A DNA stretch of 14,524 nt from Planctomycetota bacterium (GCA_017885385.1 JAFNGF010000156.1:7647-22170); one strand, 5' to 3'; shown: positions 1 to 5,295, counted from the first letter of the stretch. A program made the numbers and translations. Notes: generated by a model not told the origin, from the sequence alone.

Positions 1-1
1 C

Positions 2-427
2 GTGTTCGATGAGGAATTCGAAAGACCCAGCAAGGCCTTCTTTAAGGCTGTTAGAAAGGCAAAATTTGCCTTAGTGACATCCGAACTGGTCAGGCAAGAG
101 ATCCGGGCCGGGCCTAAGAGGGTCCAAGAGCTATTTCTCGACATTTTGCCGGTCGCGGATATTGCCGAGGTCACAGCCGAAACCCTGAAGCTGCAGCAAG
201 CTTACATAGATGCGGGAGTTCTATCTGAGAAACATTCTCCAGATGCTTTGCATGTGGCAGTGGCAGCTCTTTCACAAGCTTCGCTGATTGTGAGCTGGAA
301 CTTCAAGGACATTGTGAACTTTCAGAAGATTCCTATGTACAATGCGGTCAACACCCTGCATGGCTACAAGGAGATTGCCATTTATTCACCTCTGGAGGTG
401 GTCGAATATGAAGACCAAGACGTTTGA
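2..427 (+). CDS. PIN-domain protein, 5'-truncated by window edge (probable toxin nuclease)
   Basis: The 3' part of a PIN-domain protein, a family of Mg-dependent single-strand RNases that often act as VapC-type toxins. The visible 141 codons contain SELVRQEI, then SPDALHVAVAA, then a SWNFKDIVN segment. These match the second, third and fourth acidic/polar positions of PIN active sites in order. The N-terminal strand carrying the first catalytic aspartate (usually within about the first ten residues) is absent, so the gene very likely begins left of position 1. The GTG at 2 is therefore treated as an internal codon. The 3' end overlaps the next small gene by 20 bp, which points to one operon and translational coupling. 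The PIN fold is a confident call; the toxin role is inferred from the small partner gene. Confidence 0.8.
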   Translation: MFDEEFERPSKAFFKAVRKAKFALVTSELVRQEIRAGPKRVQELFLDILPVADIAEVTAETLKLQQAYIDAGVLSEKHSPDALHVAVAALSQASLIVSWNFKDIVNFQKIPMYNAVNTLHGYKEIAIYSPLEVVEYEDQDV

Positions 428-569
428 CTGCGTACAAATGAAAAGACGCGGCGCAGAATCGGTGCGTAAACAGCTTGAAGGAAAGTCATTCGAGCAGCGA
501 CTTGAATATTGGCAAGAGGGAACCAGCCGGCTAAAGAAACTTCAAACCCAGACAAGAGAAAAGAAATGA
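408..569 (+). CDS. Small 53-aa protein, probable antitoxin partner of the upstream PIN protein
   Basis: A 53-codon gene whose ATG lies inside the end of the PIN gene. GGAGG at 395-399 region (ctggaggtgg) provides a good Shine-Dalgarno about 9 bases before it. The product starts MKTKTFDCVQMKRRGAE and is charged, with a predicted helical stretch EGKSFEQRLEYWQEG and a basic C-terminus. From memory, similar short proteins (MKTKxFDCVxMKxxxAE..., then an EEQLxFWxxG-like segment) sit beside PIN genes in planctomycetes and cyanobacteria. The size, the overlap and the gene order fit an antitoxin. No DNA-binding fold can be seen directly. Function is inferred from position and family resemblance. Confidence 0.65.
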   Translation: MKTKTFDCVQMKRRGAESVRKQLEGKSFEQRLEYWQEGTSRLKKLQTQTREKK

Positions 570-697
570 CCCCTGCCCTTTCTACCCAGCCGCTGCCGAA
601 ACCTTTTATACCTCGGACCAGCGACGATCCGTGGGATAGCAAAAATTCGTCGGCCCTGCAGGTTGTCTTTACCAAGTGTAATGCACCTTATAAGTAA
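566..697 (+). CDS. Possible 43-aa ORF, coupled by ATGA to the small PIN partner
   Basis: An ATG at 566 overlaps the stop of the preceding small gene (ATGA), and AAGAGAAAAG lies just upstream as a weak ribosome-binding site. The product is a proline-rich 43-residue peptide starting MTPALSTQPLPKPFIPRTSD. I recognise no family. Its last 29 bases run antisense into the 3' end of the minus-strand DUF4139-type gene, which counts against it. The arrangement is compatible with a third member of the PIN operon, but a chance ORF is at least as likely. Confidence 0.2.
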   Translation: MTPALSTQPLPKPFIPRTSDDPWDSKNSSALQVVFTKCNAPYK

Positions 698-2195
698 TAA
701 CTTTTTCCTGTCCTGCGGGGATATTGACGCGAAATTCGACGGTCTGGCTCTCGGTCTTCACGAAGCTGTCCGACTTCTCTACAATCTCCCAGCTCAGCCA
801 CCGATACAGATGCTCAACCACCCTGACCTCTACAGAGCCGTCTTCCTTGCGATTGCGTACCTTGATTTCGAATGATTCATCCAGCCACTGCTGGGATATG
901 TCAATCTTGTAATACGTTCTGCGTCTTTCTCCCACCAGGTCGAAGGCGTTGCCTGTATAAACGCGGACGGTCTCATCCCGCGGCGTGTGGTCGATGAAGT
1001 TCTCGCCGGTGAACTCTAATTGCCCATCGTCATCCTGCCTGTAGAATCGCACAAGCCCGCGCGGCAAAGGGATGCCCAGATGGTTTTCCTTGGAATTCTT
1101 GAATTCCCGCATGACCCATACTTTCGGATTGCACTGTGTGCCATAGTCCCTCTCCTGTAGGACACTCTGCGGGTTCCAGCCGCGGTAGCGGGCATAATCG
1201 ATCTTGACGCCATCGTAGACATATAGCCGTTCGCTTTTCACGCCCTCTGCGCGTAGAAACTCAACCTGCTTGGTTTCACGGTCGTGAAGCGTGGTTGGCC
1301 GCTCCAACGTGTAGAGATGATAATCCTCAAACGCCTTTTCCGTCACAGGAGGTTGCCACGGTGCGCTTTGGGAAGCCATCTCCATGCCGGCATAACCTCC
1401 ATAACGTGAGCGATCTGGCTGCTGGATTTTGCTGACGTCGCCGGCCATAAGTTTGATTCGCGCGTTATTGAAGGTTTTGCCGCTTTGATTGTCCATTGTC
1501 ACCCAGCCAATGACCTGGATTGTATCGCCCTTTTCCTGAGCGAGCATACTGTAGTCGGCTTCCCAGCTCATGCCGCCGGTTATATAGGATAGTTCCGCAT
1601 CAAACCTTGCCTTCTTATCGGCCTGGAGCAGCCAGTGAATCGTAGGCTTCAAGATCGTATCATCCGCAAGTGATGGGAAAAGCGGCCTGCCGGGCAGGCT
1701 GAAACGCAGCTTTTTGTCTACCTCTATGATGGGCTGGCCGGTCGCACCTGTCGTGTACGCCATTTGGCGTGCCGCATACTCCTGCCCGTAGCGGCGTATG
1801 CCCAACTGATGTGGGACGTAACCGCTGCGAACGATCTTGCCGCGGACGATTCTCTCATCGCCTTTCTCGCCGACGACCAGGAAGTCGATTTCCTTTCCTT
1901 CATACAGCGACAGCAGCAATCCTTCGGAGACAGGGTCGGCCCGGTAGTTTTGTTCGAGAATCTGTATGGCGTGCTTGCCTTTTGGATCGCGCAGAATCAC
2001 GGAGTCCGGCTCCAAATGCGCCGTGATGTCTGTGACGCGGACCTCATTGGTTCCCTGCACCAGATTGAGATTCAGGCTATCACGTACAACTGCAAAATCC
2101 TGGTTGTAGATCGTTAAAGATGGTTCCGCCAGCGCGGAACAGGCCGCAAAGAGAGGAACGATAGCTGCGATTTTGAGGTAGTTCACAGAGTCCAT
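669..2195 (-). CDS. Exported DUF4139-domain protein
   Basis: A 508-aa protein with an N-terminal signal peptide: a hydrophobic run around residues 8-22 and a likely cleavage after ALA, before EPSLTIYNQD. The mature part begins with the LTIYNQDFAVVRDSLNLNL motif. It continues with VRVTDITAHLEPDSVILRD and a long beta-rich C-terminal region containing SYITGGMSWEADYSMLAQ, VGERRRTYYKIDISQQW and a closing VEFRVNIPAG segment. This order matches DUF4139 proteins, whose biochemical role is unknown. The product is expected to be periplasmic or surface-associated. The ATG at 2193-2195 is supported by an AAAGGGG Shine-Dalgarno at 2201-2207. It lies 127 bp downstream of the Nudix gene on the same strand, with a weak terminator-like hairpin between them, so co-transcription is uncertain. 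Confidence 0.85.
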   Translation of the reverse strand: MDSVNYLKIAAIVPLFAACSALAEPSLTIYNQDFAVVRDSLNLNLVQGTNEVRVTDITAHLEPDSVILRDPKGKHAIQILEQNYRADPVSEGLLLSLYEGKEIDFLVVGEKGDERIVRGKIVRSGYVPHQLGIRRYGQEYAARQMAYTTGATGQPIIEVDKKLRFSLPGRPLFPSLADDTILKPTIHWLLQADKKARFDAELSYITGGMSWEADYSMLAQEKGDTIQVIGWVTMDNQSGKTFNNARIKLMAGDVSKIQQPDRSRYGGYAGMEMASQSAPWQPPVTEKAFEDYHLYTLERPTTLHDRETKQVEFLRAEGVKSERLYVYDGVKIDYARYRGWNPQSVLQERDYGTQCNPKVWVMREFKNSKENHLGIPLPRGLVRFYRQDDDGQLEFTGENFIDHTPRDETVRVYTGNAFDLVGERRRTYYKIDISQQWLDESFEIKVRNRKEDGSVEVRVVEHLYRWLSWEIVEKSDSFVKTESQTVEFRVNIPAGQEKVITYKVHYTW

Positions 2196-2271
2196 GATAT
2201 TCCCCTTTCATTCGAGTTCCGGTTACGCATCTATCGGTAGAGACGTTCGTCCTCGCTCATCGGTTGACAGA

Positions 2272-2304
2272 AAAAAATCGTGTAGGACCGGCAGAGCTTG
2301 GTCC
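2272..2304 (-). terminator. Weak terminator-like hairpin downstream of the Nudix gene
   Basis: On the minus strand, GGACC and GGTCC (2300-2304 and 2285-2289) form a 5-bp stem with a 10-nt loop. It is followed seven bases later by a run of seven T (2272-2278). The short stem and the gap before the T-run make it a weak candidate. It sits just after the Nudix stop and before the DUF4139-type gene. Confidence 0.3.
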
Positions 2305-2322
2305 AACACTCGCAAAGCGTAG

Positions 2323-2952
2323 CTAAGGTTGTGCCCGTTTACACATCTCGGCGAGATTGTCGAGGCACAACTGCGACCACGTCTCCAGAGTATCTCGCAC
2401 TTCCTGCAACTGCCCAAGCGTCATAAAGGCCATCTGGCTGATCATCTGCTCGCGCTTACCGACCTGTGATGAGTCCAAAACCCAATAGTGCACGATCCCA
2501 AGGTGCACACGCCCAACATCGTTGGAGTCGTCATTGAGCAAGGCAACGATATGGTCACTGTGGTGCGCTTGCACAGACACTTCCTCCGCGACCTCGCGCT
2601 CAACGGCGGTAATGTAGGTCTGGTAGAAGTCGGCATTGAATAAGGGCATGTCATCACGGGGATTTATATGCCCTCCTATGCCGATAGACCTGTTCCCGAC
2701 AAGGCGGGTCTCGCCGGCTCGCCTTCCCCTAACATAGCTAAGGTACTTCCCGTCGTAAGTCATAATCACGTATGGAATGATCTGCTTATAGGCGGGGTCT
2801 TTTTCCGCCTGCCACCTGGGCATAAAGCGGGGAACGCCCTGAACGAAGATATTGCGCAGATAGCGCTCCACGTCAAAAGCAAGTCCCTGAAACATCCCTA
2901 TTTGTTCGAGGACTCTTCGCTCGACAACGAGTATCTGTTCCTCTTGGGCCAT
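2323..2952 (-). CDS. Nudix-fold family protein with an expanded Nudix box
   Basis: A 209-aa soluble protein. Residues 91-96 read GIGGHI and residues 118-125 read EREVAEEV, which are the two ends of a Nudix box (normally Gx5Ex7REUxEExGU). The usual short linker is replaced by about 22 residues (NPRDDMPLFNADFYQTYIT). A preceding strand, IPYVIMTYDGKYLSYVRG, fits the Nudix core. Some relatives are annotated in databases as phosphoesterase or NUDIX hydrolase. The substrate cannot be told from sequence. The ATG at 2950-2952 has only a distant AAGGA upstream, so initiation may be weak. The gene has no clear operon partner upstream; the next gene on that side, csp, is divergent. Confidence 0.75.
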   Translation of the reverse strand: MAQEEQILVVERRVLEQIGMFQGLAFDVERYLRNIFVQGVPRFMPRWQAEKDPAYKQIIPYVIMTYDGKYLSYVRGRRAGETRLVGNRSIGIGGHINPRDDMPLFNADFYQTYITAVEREVAEEVSVQAHHSDHIVALLNDDSNDVGRVHLGIVHYWVLDSSQVGKREQMISQMAFMTLGQLQEVRDTLETWSQLCLDNLAEMCKRAQP

Positions 2953-2957
2953 GCGGT

Positions 2958-2992
2958 CGTCTCTCGTCCTTCGTCTGTGGCGGCTGGCGGCT
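2958..2992. repeat. Short degenerate array of 7-bp units
   Basis: Five consecutive 7-bp units read CGTCTCT, CGTCCTT, CGTCTGT, GGCGGCT, GGCGGCT. The first three match the units of the longer array at 7171-7275, so the same kind of heptamer expansion occurs at two intergenic sites in this window. It begins five bases upstream of the Nudix start codon and occupies that gene's leader. Confidence 0.55.
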
Positions 2993-3003
2993 CCATCTCG
3001 TTA

Positions 3004-3033
3004 GCCGGCCCACCATACGTAAGGCGTGCCGGC
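3004..3033. repeat. GCCGGC-bounded palindromic element
   Basis: Two self-complementary GCCGGC hexamers (3004-3009 and 3028-3033) bracket an 18-bp centre that contains TACGTA. They can pair as a stem, with CAC/GTG extending inward if a bulge is allowed. The pattern resembles REP-like dispersed palindromes of intergenic DNA. It is not followed by a T-run, so it is not an obvious terminator. It lies between the divergent Nudix and csp genes. Confidence 0.4.
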
Positions 3034-3175
3034 CCGCGCTGCGACGACGCAGAACAAAGCCTCTGCCTTCCGTCGCCCGCCTTATGCTTCTTCGCCCGCA
3101 GTATAATGGACGGGTTTAGGGCAACGCCAAGAAAAAAATGCCAAACAGTTTCGCTATAATTATTTTTTATTTTTG

Positions 3176-3205
3176 TTGAACCCCGGCTGGTAGTCGCGGT
3201 ATAAT
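3176..3205 (+). promoter_or_regulatory. Sigma70-type promoter of the first csp gene
   Basis: TTGAAC (3176-3181), an 18-bp spacer and a perfect TATAAT (3200-3205), preceded by an AT-rich stretch (3155-3175) that could act as an UP element. The same arrangement with the same spacer length occurs before the second csp copy (TTGCAC-18-TATAAT), which strongly supports it. Transcription should start near 3211-3213, giving a leader of about 95 nt. Two further TATAAT hexamers at 3102 and 3155 lack convincing -35 partners. Confidence 0.8.
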
Positions 3206-3216
3206 CCTCTTCAGTA

Positions 3217-3268
3217 GGGTATATTCTTACGTCTCTCAAGAATATCCTCTTCAAAAAATCCGAGAGAC
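3217..3268 (+). ncRNA. Structured csp leader, copy 1: candidate pseudoknot / switching RNA element
   Basis: ATATTCT (3221-3227) pairs with AGAATAT (3239-3245), extendable by GG/CC around a bulged T. The 11-nt loop holds GTCTCTC (3231-3237), an exact complement of GAGAGAC (3262-3268). Both helices can coexist as an H-type pseudoknot: loop 1 of 3 nt, 1 nt between helices, and a third loop of about 14-16 nt containing six consecutive A. Alternatively they fold as competing hairpins. The whole segment is repeated almost unchanged in the second csp leader. It lies at the very 5' end of the predicted transcript, about 25 nt before the ribosome-binding site. Confidence 0.6.
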
Positions 3269-3276
3269 AAGATTTA

Positions 3277-3299
3277 TGGCCGTTTGTAGGCCAAAGGAG
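3277..3299 (+). promoter_or_regulatory. Hairpin abutting the csp ribosome-binding site, copy 1
   Basis: TGGCC (3277-3281) and GGCCA (3289-3293) form a 5-bp stem with a 7-nt loop, directly followed by the AAGGAG Shine-Dalgarno at 3294-3299. The second copy keeps the stem with a compensatory change of the closing pair from T-A to C-G. The GTG start is 7 nt after the Shine-Dalgarno. The position suggests an effect on ribosome access. Confidence 0.6.
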
Positions 3300-3306
3300 C
3301 ACACAA

Positions 3307-3510
3307 GTGAGTACAGGTACGGTAAAATGGTTTAACGAGAAAAAAGGCTTTGGGTTTATCACGCCCGATGAGGCCGGCGATGACCTGTTCGTTCATCATT
3401 CCGAAATCAAGATGGGCGGCTACGCTACACTCGAGCAAGGCCAGAAGGTGCAGTTCGAGATCGGACAGGGTAAAAAAGGCCCTTGTGCGACCAACGTAGT
3501 CCCTGTTTAA
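3307..3510 (+). CDS. Cold-shock domain protein, CspA family (copy 1)
   Basis: A 67-aa single cold-shock domain, the usual length for the family. It carries RNP1 as KGFGFITP and RNP2 as DLFVHHSEI, plus the starting TGTVKWFNEKKGF strand. Such proteins bind single-stranded RNA and DNA and act as RNA chaperones in the cytoplasm. The GTG start at 3307 is fixed by AAAGGAG at 3293-3299 and by the identical start in the second copy. It is transcribed alone, with its own promoter, a structured leader and a strong terminator 27 bp after the stop. Whether it is cold-induced cannot be read from the sequence, but the conserved leader makes post-transcriptional control likely. Confidence 0.96.
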   Translation: MSTGTVKWFNEKKGFGFITPDEAGDDLFVHHSEIKMGGYATLEQGQKVQFEIGQGKKGPCATNVVPV

Positions 3511-3536
3511 TCCAAAGGAACACGCTCGAAAAACCA

Positions 3537-3570
3537 ACGGGCTCCGCTAAAGTCGGAGCCCGTTTGACTT
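3537..3570. terminator. Bidirectional terminator between csp copy 1 and the convergent three-repeat gene
   Basis: A perfect 10-bp stem, ACGGGCTCCG (3537-3546) and CGGAGCCCGT (3554-3563), with a 7-nt loop. It is followed by TTTGACTTT on the plus strand. On the minus strand the same stem is followed by TGGTTTTTCG, so it can also end the convergent gene whose stop is at 3593. Confidence 0.85.
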
Positions 3571-3592
3571 TGACACCGAAGCCGGCGTACAC

Positions 3593-4588
3593 TTAGGCTT
3601 TCTTACCTGCCGCAATGACCTTCTTGCCGGTCACTTTTTGGGTGCCTCTTGAGCTGGTCGTCTCTCCAGTAAGCTTGTTGTCTTCAAGTTTTGCCGCGAA
3701 GCTGATTTCGAATTTCTGCTCGCCGAACTCGAGCACTATCTGGAAAGTCACCTGGTCGCCTTCGAGATTGATCTTCTTAACGGGCATTGACCCGTACATA
3801 CCGCTCAAATCCGGGTTGACCTGCAGTATCTGTTTGCGGGTGCCGCGTTCCGATGTGATTTCAAGCTCCCACTTGCCTATAAGGGCAGCCCCGATCCGTT
3901 TTCCTTCTGCTGCACTCTCGCCCCGCTCGCTCTTGAATGTTCCGGAAAGCGTATCCGCCTTGACCGTTCCCTCGAAGGTCGATTCAAACTGGCTATCCTG
4001 GATTTTGCTCGTGCGATTGAACGTCAGTTTGCCGTCCTTGAACTGGACATCGCTGATCTGGTGTTCGCCGAACTGGCTTTGCCAGTCCGCGGTGAGTTTG
4101 CCCTCTTTGTCAGCCTTTACGACCAGCGTGGCGGTGAATTCGCGCTCGCCCATCTTGACCTTCATTTCCCAATTGCCAACCGCTGCCGGCATCGGTCTTA
4201 CACGCTGGCCCTCGACCTTAGACTCACCCCTATCACTCGATAAGGTTCCCGATATTTTGTCACCATCGAGCGTCCCGGCAAAGTTCATCCTGAATTCCTG
4301 GTCGCCGAATCGACTGACCTGTAGGAAGCTGAGGTTATTTCCCTCATACTTAATATCGCTCAGCTCACCCAGTCCAAAGAAGCTGATCCACTGACCGGCC
4401 AGCTTACCCTCCTTGTCTTTGGAGAAGGACAGAATCGAAGTCATTTGCTGGCCATTGAAATCAACCTTGAGCAGCCAGTCTCCAGTAATTCCTTTCTCAG
4501 CCGGCTCAGCCGACATCGCCGCCAACGGCACCACCAAAACCATAAGCGCAACAAACCCAACCATCTTGTACAATCCTGTCTGCTTCAT
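3593..4588 (-). CDS. Secreted protein of three ~95-aa beta-rich repeats, function unknown
   Basis: A 331-aa protein with a signal peptide (KMVGFVALMVLVVPLAAMSA, likely cut before EPAEKG). The mature chain is three homologous units of about 95 residues. Each opens with GDW/GNW/GKW plus a beta strand and ends with an LSGT..S.RGE..VEG.R-like motif (SGTLSSDRGESKVEGQRV, SGTFKSERGESAAEGKRI, TGETTSSRGTQKVTGKKV). Units 1 and 2 also share an EGKL..W.S/SFFG...ISD core; unit 3 is more diverged. The pattern suggests small beta barrels or sandwiches, but no named family is recognised. The ATG at 4586-4588 is chosen because GGAGG lies just upstream; a TTG at 4601-4603 would place that Shine-Dalgarno inside the gene. 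It stands alone between the two csp units, on the opposite strand. Confidence 0.85.
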   Translation of the reverse strand: MKQTGLYKMVGFVALMVLVVPLAAMSAEPAEKGITGDWLLKVDFNGQQMTSILSFSKDKEGKLAGQWISFFGLGELSDIKYEGNNLSFLQVSRFGDQEFRMNFAGTLDGDKISGTLSSDRGESKVEGQRVRPMPAAVGNWEMKVKMGEREFTATLVVKADKEGKLTADWQSQFGEHQISDVQFKDGKLTFNRTSKIQDSQFESTFEGTVKADTLSGTFKSERGESAAEGKRIGAALIGKWELEITSERGTRKQILQVNPDLSGMYGSMPVKKINLEGDQVTFQIVLEFGEQKFEISFAAKLEDNKLTGETTSSRGTQKVTGKKVIAAGKKA

Positions 4589-4626
4589 TGTGTATTCCTC
4601 CAAAAAGAAATTATTCAGACCGTACT

Positions 4627-4655
4627 CTTTTATGCTGTCGACTTGCGATTGTCAA
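4627..4655 (-). promoter_or_regulatory. Promoter of the three-repeat secreted protein gene
   Basis: On the minus strand: a perfect TTGACA (4650-4655), a 17-bp spacer, then TAAAAG (4627-4632), matching the -10 consensus at four of six positions. Predicted transcription start is near 4620, giving a leader of roughly 30 nt before the ATG at 4588, with GGAGG in between. Confidence 0.6.
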
Positions 4656-4704
4656 TCAGAAATAATCAAATGCAGCCCAAAAACCGTGCTGTACGCTGTT
4701 TAGC

Positions 4705-4754
4705 CCCGCAATCCTTCGACCCGGCTCAGGACGGGTTTGTTGCGGGTTTTTTTT
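4705..4754 (+). terminator. Strong plus-strand terminator without an evident upstream gene
   Basis: CCCGCAA (4705-4711) pairs with TTGCGGG (4740-4746) and is followed by eight T (4747-4754). An inner ACCCG/CGGGT stem makes a two-tier hairpin. The plus strand between 4589 and 4704 holds no convincing gene, and csp copy 1 already has its own terminator. The element could end antisense transcription, insulate the csp copy 2 promoter, or end a small RNA. Its inner part is a fragment of a dispersed repeat (see 4712-4731). Confidence 0.6.
4712..4731. repeat. Fragment of a dispersed CTTCGAC..GGCTCAGG-type repeat
   Basis: This 20-bp segment, read on the minus strand, matches 7317-7336 on the plus strand at 17 of 20 positions (shared core CTGAGCCGGGTC followed by a purine-rich AAGGA). 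Motifs of this kind recur between genes in many bacterial genomes. Here it forms the loop side of a terminator. Confidence 0.45.
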
Positions 4755-4786
4755 CTCTCGTTATGATTATTTTTAATTTATTTTTA

Positions 4787-4816
4787 TTGCACCCCGGATA
4801 GTTCTCACAGTATAAT
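4787..4816 (+). promoter_or_regulatory. Sigma70-type promoter of the second csp gene
   Basis: TTGCAC (4787-4792), an 18-bp spacer and a perfect TATAAT (4811-4816), preceded by an A/T-rich tract. It matches the copy 1 promoter in both boxes (one -35 base differs) and in spacing, while the spacer sequence has diverged. Confidence 0.8.
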
Positions 4817-4830
4817 ACTTCTTTGAGTAG

Positions 4831-4881
4831 GGTATATTCTCACGTCTCTCAAGAATATCCTCTTCAAAAAATCCGAGAGAC
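4831..4881 (+). ncRNA. Structured csp leader, copy 2: candidate pseudoknot / switching RNA element
   Basis: The second instance of the leader element: ATATTCT (4834-4840) with AGAATAT (4852-4858), and loop GTCTCTC (4844-4850) with GAGAGAC (4875-4881). The A-rich connecting loop is identical to copy 1. Over the 58 nt from 4824 to 4881 only two positions differ from copy 1, one before the first helix and one in loop 1. Every proposed helix base is therefore unchanged. Confidence 0.6.
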
Positions 4882-4889
4882 ACAATTTA

Positions 4890-4912
4890 CGGCCATTGAC
4901 AGGCCGAAGGAG
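4890..4912 (+). promoter_or_regulatory. Hairpin abutting the csp ribosome-binding site, copy 2
   Basis: CGGCC (4890-4894) and GGCCG (4902-4906) form a 5-bp stem with a 7-nt loop, directly followed by AAGGAG (4907-4912). Compared with copy 1 the closing pair changed on both sides (T-A to C-G), and most of the loop has drifted. That pattern is expected if the stem itself is maintained. Confidence 0.6.
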
Positions 4913-4919
4913 CACAGAA

Positions 4920-5123
4920 GTGAGTACAGGTACAGTAAAATGGTTTAACGAGAAAAAAGGCTTTGGGTTTATCACGCCCGATGAGGTCGGCGATGACCTG
5001 TTCGTTCATCACTCGGAGATCAAGATGAGCGGCTATACGAGTCTCGCGGAAGGCCAGAAGGTCCAGTTCGAGATCGGACAGGGCAAAAAAGGCCCCTGTG
5101 CGACCAACGTAATCCCTGGTTAA
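4920..5123 (+). CDS. Cold-shock domain protein, CspA family (copy 2)
   Basis: A 67-aa paralogue of the csp at 3307, identical at most positions, with the same RNP1 (KGFGFITP) and RNP2 (DLFVHHSEI). Differences cluster around residues 36-43 (MSGYTSLAEG versus MGGYATLEQG) and at the C-terminus (VIPG versus VVPV). The start is the GTG at 4920, 7 nt after AAGGAG. A TTG at 4896 in the same frame lies inside the leader hairpin and is not used here. Many third codon positions have changed relative to copy 1, so the duplication is not brand new, yet the leader remained almost identical. The expected role is RNA chaperone. Confidence 0.96.
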   Translation: MSTGTVKWFNEKKGFGFITPDEVGDDLFVHHSEIKMSGYTSLAEGQKVQFEIGQGKKGPCATNVIPG

Positions 5124-5149
5124 TGCAAAGCAACACGCTCGAAAAACCA

Positions 5150-5184
5150 ACGGGCTCCGCTCAACGCGGAGCCCGTCTCATTTT
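5150..5184. terminator. Bidirectional terminator after csp copy 2
   Basis: An 11-bp perfect stem, ACGGGCTCCGC (5150-5160) and GCGGAGCCCGT (5166-5176), with a 5-nt loop, followed by CTCATTTTG on the plus strand. On the minus strand it is followed by TGGTTTTTCG, so it may also stop the convergent PIN operon that ends at 5296. Relative to copy 1 the stem gained one pair and the loop shortened, keeping its function. Confidence 0.8.
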
Positions 5185-5295
5185 GTCCTCTAACCCGCCG
5201 AATAACCATTTAGCCAATCAACCAATTAACCAATCCTTGTTTTGCCTTCCGGAAAATTCGCCAGAAAAATCATCTTAGCAGCTAAAAATAGATAA

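Noticed and set aside
1764..2117. 117-codon plus-strand ORF within the DUF4139-type gene
   Set aside because: It is opposite a well-supported exported protein and has no independent support.
2668..3362. Two overlapping ORFs (plus 2668-3159, minus 2898-3362) in the Nudix/csp intergenic region
   Set aside because: They run through promoter boxes, the repeat elements and the csp leader, and have no recognisable protein features.
3615..4394. A 259-codon plus-strand ORF antisense to the three-repeat secreted protein
   Set aside because: The minus-strand reading has a signal peptide, ribosome-binding site, promoter and internal repeats. The plus-strand reading is a serine/leucine-rich shadow with no family features.
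5185..5295. CCAATCAACCAATTAACCAATCC-like short repeats after csp copy 2, considered as an attachment site
   Set aside because: Only about three imperfect AACCAAT units are present, with no integrase, tRNA end or matching second copy in the window.
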